A stretch of DNA of 64,000 bases from Firmicutes bacterium UBA3553 (lineage in GTDB: Bacteria > Bacillota > Clostridia > Tissierellales > Sedimentibacteraceae), in contig DFOA01000017.1 in NCBI GenBank assembly GCA_002381185.1, positions 1-64,000 of the forward strand, written 5' to 3'. The position numbers and the translations under genes were made by a program. Under the pieces are notes generated by a model. That model worked only from the letters and a program-made list of their open reading frames with translations. It was not told the origin of the DNA and ran no database searches. Below, piece by piece: positions 60,477 through 64,000 of the stretch; position 1 is the first letter of the stretch; the number at the start of each line of letters is the position of its first letter.

Positions 60477-60598
60477 TGATGGCCGGTAATCCTTTTACAG
60501 AGTTCGGCACGCTTTGGATTTTTTCTATGTGGTTCTATACTCGAATTATAGAACAGAAGGTAACGGCTAATAAGAAATTTTTTTGTGTATATATCTAA
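60476..60598 (+). CDS. small ORF overlapping the vanW stop (40 aa), uncertain
   Basis: The ATG shares one base with the vanW stop (TGATG). The 40-residue frame has a hydrophobic aromatic stretch (TLWIFSMWFYTRII) that could be a short membrane helix. No family is recognised; it may be spurious. Confidence 0.25.
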   Translation: MMAGNPFTEFGTLWIFSMWFYTRIIEQKVTANKKFFCVYI

Positions 60599-60650
60599 GA
60601 TTTTCTGTATTTCTCAATTAAATATTAATGAATTGGTAATTTTTTTGTTG

Positions 60651-60679
60651 TTGATTATATAGTTGAATTACAATATAAT
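60651..60679 (+). promoter_or_regulatory. promoter of murF-ddl
   Basis: TTGATT (60651-60656), 17-bp spacer, TATAAT (60674-60679). murF and the ligase can thus be expressed without the VanRS system. Confidence 0.65.
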
Positions 60680-60719
60680 AAATTAATGAAATTAATTACA
60701 ATAAACTGCGAGGCGCCAA

Positions 60720-62114
60720 ATGATAAAAATAAAAATAAAAGAAGCAGCTGAAATTTTAAATGCACAACGCATTGGCAGCTTTGATTCAGATAAATACATA
60801 AGCGGTGTAAGCATAGATTCAAGAAAGGTTTACGAAAACAACTTGTTTGTTCCCATAAAGGGAATGACTGTCAACGGACACAGCTACATAAATGATGCAA
60901 TAAAAAATGGTGCTGTGGCCACGCTTTGGAATAAAGATGAGCCTAATCCTCCGACAGATATAGCAGTTATCCTGGTAGATGATACAGTAAAAGGACTGCA
61001 GGATTTAGCTTATTTCTACAGAAACAAATTAAACACTAAAATTGTGGGAGTTACGGGAAGCAACGGCAAGACATCCACAAAGGATATAACGGCAAGTGTA
61101 TTGTCACAAAAGTTTAAAACTCAAAAAACCATGGGCAATTATAATACTGAAATCGGCGTTCCGTATACACTTTTAAGTCTTGATGAGGACTGTGAAGCAG
61201 CCGTTATTGAAATGGGAATGGAAAGAAAGGGAGAAATAGACTTTCTTACCCGTCTGGTGCAGCCCGATGTGGGTATTATAACAAGCGTTGGCCTTGTTCA
61301 CATAGATAATTTTCCTTCCATTGAAGAAATAGCAAAGGCAAAACTGGAAATTGTAAACGGAATAAAAGACAACGGATTGTTCATATATTTCGGAGACGAT
61401 CCTCTTATAGAAAATACGGTTAATGATACTGAAATAAAGGACAGCATAAGAAGACAGACGTTCGGGCTTAAGGAATTTAACACATTGTACCTTAAAAGTT
61501 TCAGCGAAGATTTGGATGGAATAACATTTACGGTAAGCGATGAACGTTTTGGTGAGCTGTATGCCGATATGCTTGGAAAACATCAATCATTGAATTCAAT
61601 GGCCGCAATACTTGCAGCCGAGGAATTAGGAATGACACCTGAAGAGATACGCCTTGGGCTTTTAAAAATAGAAAAAACAGGGCTTAGAAACGAAATAATA
61701 AAAATTAATAAATGTACCGTACTTAATGACTGCTACAAGTCAAATCCTGTGAGCATCAATGCGGCTCTTGAAATATTCGGGCTGATAAAGTCTCAAAAGA
61801 AAGTAGTCGTACTTGGGGATATGCTGGGATACAGGGAAATGAGCCATGATATGCATTACAACGTCGGCAAGGATTTGGCATCGCACAATATTGACGAGCT
61901 GATTACAATAGGTCAGGAAGCTAAATATATGGCTGAGGGCGCAAGAGAAAACACCGGAATTGGGGACATCATAGAGTTTGATACAAAGGAAGAAGCAACT
62001 GAATATCTGAAGAAATATTTGGATGAGGACTGTTCGATTTTAATTAAAGGATCTAGGTTTTTAAAACTTGAATATATAGTAAATACACTAAAGGATTTGG
62101 AGGAAAATCAATGA
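60720..62114 (+). CDS. murF: UDP-N-acetylmuramoyl-tripeptide--D-alanyl-D-alanine ligase
   Basis: It adds the D-Ala-D-Ala (or variant) dipeptide to the UDP-MurNAc-tripeptide in peptidoglycan synthesis. The 464-residue protein has the MurF N-terminal domain (SGVSIDSRKVYENNLFVPIKG). The ATP site is VGVTGSNGKTSTKDI, then NYNTEIGVPYTLL, AVIEMGMERKGEIDFL and the C-terminal VLNDCYKSNPVSINAALEIF with DMLGYREMSHDMH. The start follows GAGGCG. It overlaps the downstream ligase gene (ATGA), so the two products are made together. Confidence 0.93.
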   Translation: MIKIKIKEAAEILNAQRIGSFDSDKYISGVSIDSRKVYENNLFVPIKGMTVNGHSYINDAIKNGAVATLWNKDEPNPPTDIAVILVDDTVKGLQDLAYFYRNKLNTKIVGVTGSNGKTSTKDITASVLSQKFKTQKTMGNYNTEIGVPYTLLSLDEDCEAAVIEMGMERKGEIDFLTRLVQPDVGIITSVGLVHIDNFPSIEEIAKAKLEIVNGIKDNGLFIYFGDDPLIENTVNDTEIKDSIRRQTFGLKEFNTLYLKSFSEDLDGITFTVSDERFGELYADMLGKHQSLNSMAAILAAEELGMTPEEIRLGLLKIEKTGLRNEIIKINKCTVLNDCYKSNPVSINAALEIFGLIKSQKKVVVLGDMLGYREMSHDMHYNVGKDLASHNIDELITIGQEAKYMAEGARENTGIGDIIEFDTKEEATEYLKKYLDEDCSILIKGSRFLKLEYIVNTLKDLEENQ

Positions 62115-63169
62115 AAACAAAATTAGCAATATTGTTTGGGGGCAAATCCGATGAGTATTCAGTTTCATTGCATTCTGCTGCTGCAATTATTAACAACGTA
62201 CCAGAAGAATTATTTGATGCAACATTGATCGGCATTACTCAGGAGGGCAAATGGCTTTTATATGAGGGAAAGGCTGATAAAATTAATGATGATACCTGGC
62301 ATAAGGGAAATTTAAGCCCTGTGTTATTGAACATGGGCGACGATTTTAAAGGGCTGGTAAAACTGAATTTGGACGACAACACATTTGAAAAAATAGAGCT
62401 AGACTGCATATTTCCTGTTCTCCATGGAAGAAACGGCGAAGATGGAACTATACAGGGGCTATGTCAGATGACCGGAATTCCTTTCGTGGGGTGTGATATG
62501 ACTTCATCTGCTGTGTGCATGGATAAGGACTTCACTCACATTATATGTGAAAGTGCCGGAATTCAAACTGCTCCATATATGTCAGCCGTAAATTCAAACA
62601 AGCTTAATGTGAAAAAGCTGTATGAGGAAGCATTTAAAAAACTTTCGCTGCCGATGTTCATTAAGCCTGCGAACAACGGCTCTTCAATTGGAATAAGCAA
62701 GGTAAGGAATTACGACGAATTCGAAAAAGGAATCATGGAAGCATTTCAACATGACAATAAAATAGTTATTGAGAAAATGATTGATGGATTTGAAATTGGT
62801 TGTGCAGTCTTAGGCAACGAGGAATTGATGATCGGTGAAGTTGATGAAATTGACACAAAAAACGACTTTTTTGATTATGTGGAAAAATACAGTCAGCACA
62901 ATTCTAAAATTCATTGCCCTGCAAGAATCAGCGATGAACTGAAACTTGAAGCAAAAAAGATTGCTGAAAAAACCTATAGAGCTCTGGGCTGCAAGGGGCT
63001 ATCAAGGGTTGACATGTTTGTTACGCCGGAAAATAAAATATATTTAAATGAAATAAATACTATACCGGGACTTACTGACTTGAGCAGATACCCGTCAATG
63101 CTGAGAAAAATTGGTATAGAGTACAGGGATTTAATTATTAAATTAGTTGAACTTGCTAAGGAACAATAA
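62111..63169 (+). CDS. ddl: D-alanine--D-alanine ligase family protein, possibly VanG-like D-Ala-D-Ser type
   Basis: A 352-residue ATP-grasp ligase that joins D-Ala to D-Ala or D-Ser. The N-terminal motif is FGGKSDEYSVSLHSAA: the EY-x-VSL-x-SA form is typical of VanC/VanE/VanG ligases, where many housekeeping Ddl have E(H/R)EVS. It also has FPVLHGRNGEDGTIQG, MFIKPANNGSSIGISKV, omega-loop NDFFDYVEKYSQHN, and LSRVDMFVTPENKIYLNEINTIPGLT. The omega-loop keeps EKY (Tyr, as in D-Ala/D-Ser ligases), so it is not a D-lactate type. Substrate is undecided. It is coupled to murF and is the last gene before a convergent repeat region. No vanX, vanXY or vanT is seen. Confidence 0.85.
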   Translation: MKTKLAILFGGKSDEYSVSLHSAAAIINNVPEELFDATLIGITQEGKWLLYEGKADKINDDTWHKGNLSPVLLNMGDDFKGLVKLNLDDNTFEKIELDCIFPVLHGRNGEDGTIQGLCQMTGIPFVGCDMTSSAVCMDKDFTHIICESAGIQTAPYMSAVNSNKLNVKKLYEEAFKKLSLPMFIKPANNGSSIGISKVRNYDEFEKGIMEAFQHDNKIVIEKMIDGFEIGCAVLGNEELMIGEVDEIDTKNDFFDYVEKYSQHNSKIHCPARISDELKLEAKKIAEKTYRALGCKGLSRVDMFVTPENKIYLNEINTIPGLTDLSRYPSMLRKIGIEYRDLIIKLVELAKEQ

Positions 63170-63171
63170 AT

Positions 63172-63300
63172 ATAGATGAGCAATGGATTAGCGATGGACT
63201 TGCAATGGATGGGCAATTGAATAAAAAATGCATAGTGCTTTTTTTAAAAACCAATCGCTCTTCCATTGCTTGCCAATTGCACGTCAATTGCTCATCTATT
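63172..63300. repeat. long imperfect inverted repeat with 11-bp internal periodicity
   Basis: The outer arms ATAGATGAGCAAT (63172-63184) and ATTGCTCATCTAT (63287-63299) are perfectly complementary. The pairing continues inward imperfectly and without gaps for about 48 bp. Each arm consists of 11-bp units (GCAATGGATTA, GCGATGGACTT, GCAATGGATGG, GCAATTGAATA; mirrored on the right). The AT-rich centre has A6 and T7 tracts around GCA/TGC and can act as a terminator for both convergent genes. Confidence 0.8.
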
Positions 63301-63301
63301 G

Positions 63302-64000
63302 TTATTTAAGTCCCAATATTACTCTTGCTTCATCAGGTGTTGCAACCTCACGTCCGAATTCTCTTGAAAGACGTGCAACTCTTTCTACTAACTGAGCATT
63401 GGATTTAGCCAGCTCACCTTTTGAGTAATAAACATTGTCTTCAAATCCCGTTCTTGCATGACCGCCCAACATAATAGCGGCCATGTTCAAAGGAAGCTGA
63501 TATCTTCCAACGCCTGCTACGGTCCAGGTTGAGCCGGCAGGTATTGATTCAACCATGTATAATAAGTCTCTCAGTTCTCCGCCCATTGCTCCGGGAACTC
63601 CAAGAACAAAGTCAAAATGCATTGGAGTGTTGATTATTCCCTTCTTTGCAAAACGGATTGCAGTATCAACCATGCCCTTTTCAAAGCATTCCAGTTCAGG
63701 TTTAACTCCAAGTTCATTCATGCGCTTAGCAAATATTTTGATGTTTTCTTCTGTATTCATGAATACATCATCTGCAAAGTTGCATGTTCCCATACTTAGT
63801 GTTGCCATTTCAGGTTTCAATTCGATTGGCTGCATTCTCTGCTGAGGAGTATGCCAAACTGCTCCGCCTGTTGAAGGCTGGAATATGATGTTGCACTTAG
63901 CTTCTATTTTTTCTTTAATTTCTTTGTAAACTTCGTAATCCTGTGTTGGATTTCCTTCCTTGTCTCTCGCATGAACATGCACCATTGATGCGCCTGCCAG
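63302..64000 (-). CDS. kce: 3-keto-5-aminohexanoate cleavage enzyme (BKACE family), N-terminus beyond the window
   Basis: This zinc enzyme cleaves 3-keto-5-aminohexanoate with acetyl-CoA to aminobutyryl-CoA and acetoacetate in lysine fermentation; other BKACE members act on other beta-keto acids. The visible 232 residues lack roughly the first 40. They include the zinc-binding HVHARD, FQPSTGGAVWHTPQQR, LSMGTCNFADDVFMNT, PELECFEKGMVDTA, and the C-terminal LGGHARTGFEDNVYYSKGELAKSNAQLVERVARLSREFGREVATPDEARVILGL. The frame is open to the window edge (LAGAS precedes the first visible Met), so the true start lies outside. The length and strong match to the lysine-pathway form favour Kce. Confidence 0.88.
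   Translation of the reverse strand: MAGASMVHVHARDKEGNPTQDYEVYKEIKEKIEAKCNIIFQPSTGGAVWHTPQQRMQPIELKPEMATLSMGTCNFADDVFMNTEENIKIFAKRMNELGVKPELECFEKGMVDTAIRFAKKGIINTPMHFDFVLGVPGAMGGELRDLLYMVESIPAGSTWTVAGVGRYQLPLNMAAIMLGGHARTGFEDNVYYSKGELAKSNAQLVERVARLSREFGREVATPDEARVILGLK

Overview
The window is an AT-rich, gene-dense chromosomal segment from an anaerobic, amino-acid-fermenting Clostridia species. I would guess something near Sedimentibacter or other Tissierellales, but this is inferred from gene content only. The evidence is an arginine deiminase pathway with ornithine aminotransferase, a selenocysteine-containing glycine/betaine-reductase component B, Re-citrate synthase with aconitase and isocitrate dehydrogenase, pyruvate:ferredoxin oxidoreductase, a lactate dehydrogenase-Etf complex, a B12-dependent ribonucleotide reductase and a 3-keto-5-aminohexanoate cleavage enzyme. 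No phage, insertion sequence or CRISPR array is seen.

Layout. 1-62: 3' end of a 5S rRNA and its terminator. 0.1-5.3 kb: arcA-arcB-arcC behind a strong promoter and a long leader, then rocD. 5.3-14.6 kb: a 1441-residue acyl-CoA dehydratase activase-like protein, divergent from a complete branched-chain amino acid ABC transporter. 14.8-16.4 kb: UPF0173 hydrolase, a PII-like protein and a 120-bp tandem repeat array. 16.4-18.8 kb: Fur-box-controlled feoA-feoB and a small Cys-rich membrane protein. 18.9-22.9 kb: a duplicated-domain protein, and a sulfur-handling fusion protein with an ArsR regulator and a thioredoxin. 22.9-29.0 kb: mainly DNA-repair-type genes (two GIY-YIG proteins, two uracil-DNA glycosylase-type proteins, SRAP) with MsrA and exported proteins of unknown function. 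29.2-33.5 kb: the operon from citrate to 2-oxoglutarate. 33.6-38.6 kb: two corrinoid-activation-like proteins and class II ribonucleotide reductase with NrdR boxes. 38.6-43.7 kb: TetR regulator and a betaine-reductase-type B component with a BCCT carrier. 43.8-48.0 kb: peptidase, uvrC, hprK. 48.4-51.9 kb: PFOR. 52.1-57.5 kb: FadR-type regulator, etfB-etfA-D-lactate dehydrogenase and LrgAB-like proteins. 57.7-63.2 kb: a VanR/VanS/VanW locus followed by murF and a D-Ala-D-Ala/D-Ser-type ligase. 63.3-64.0 kb: 5'-truncated kce.

How it fits together. Arginine would give ATP and ornithine (arcABC), and ornithine would give glutamate semialdehyde (rocD). Citrate-branch enzymes make 2-oxoglutarate. 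Betaine (BCCT carrier plus selenoprotein B) and lactate (LctBCD-type complex) supply electron sinks or sources, and PFOR links pyruvate to ferredoxin. Several promoters carry readable operators: Fur box, NrdR box pair, twin TetR palindromes, TGGT-N3-ACCA FadR-type sites and 11-bp direct repeats at vanR and vanW. Gene starts were adjusted where the ribosome binding site argued for an internal start. The grdB/grdH-type gene is interrupted only by an in-frame UGA read as selenocysteine.
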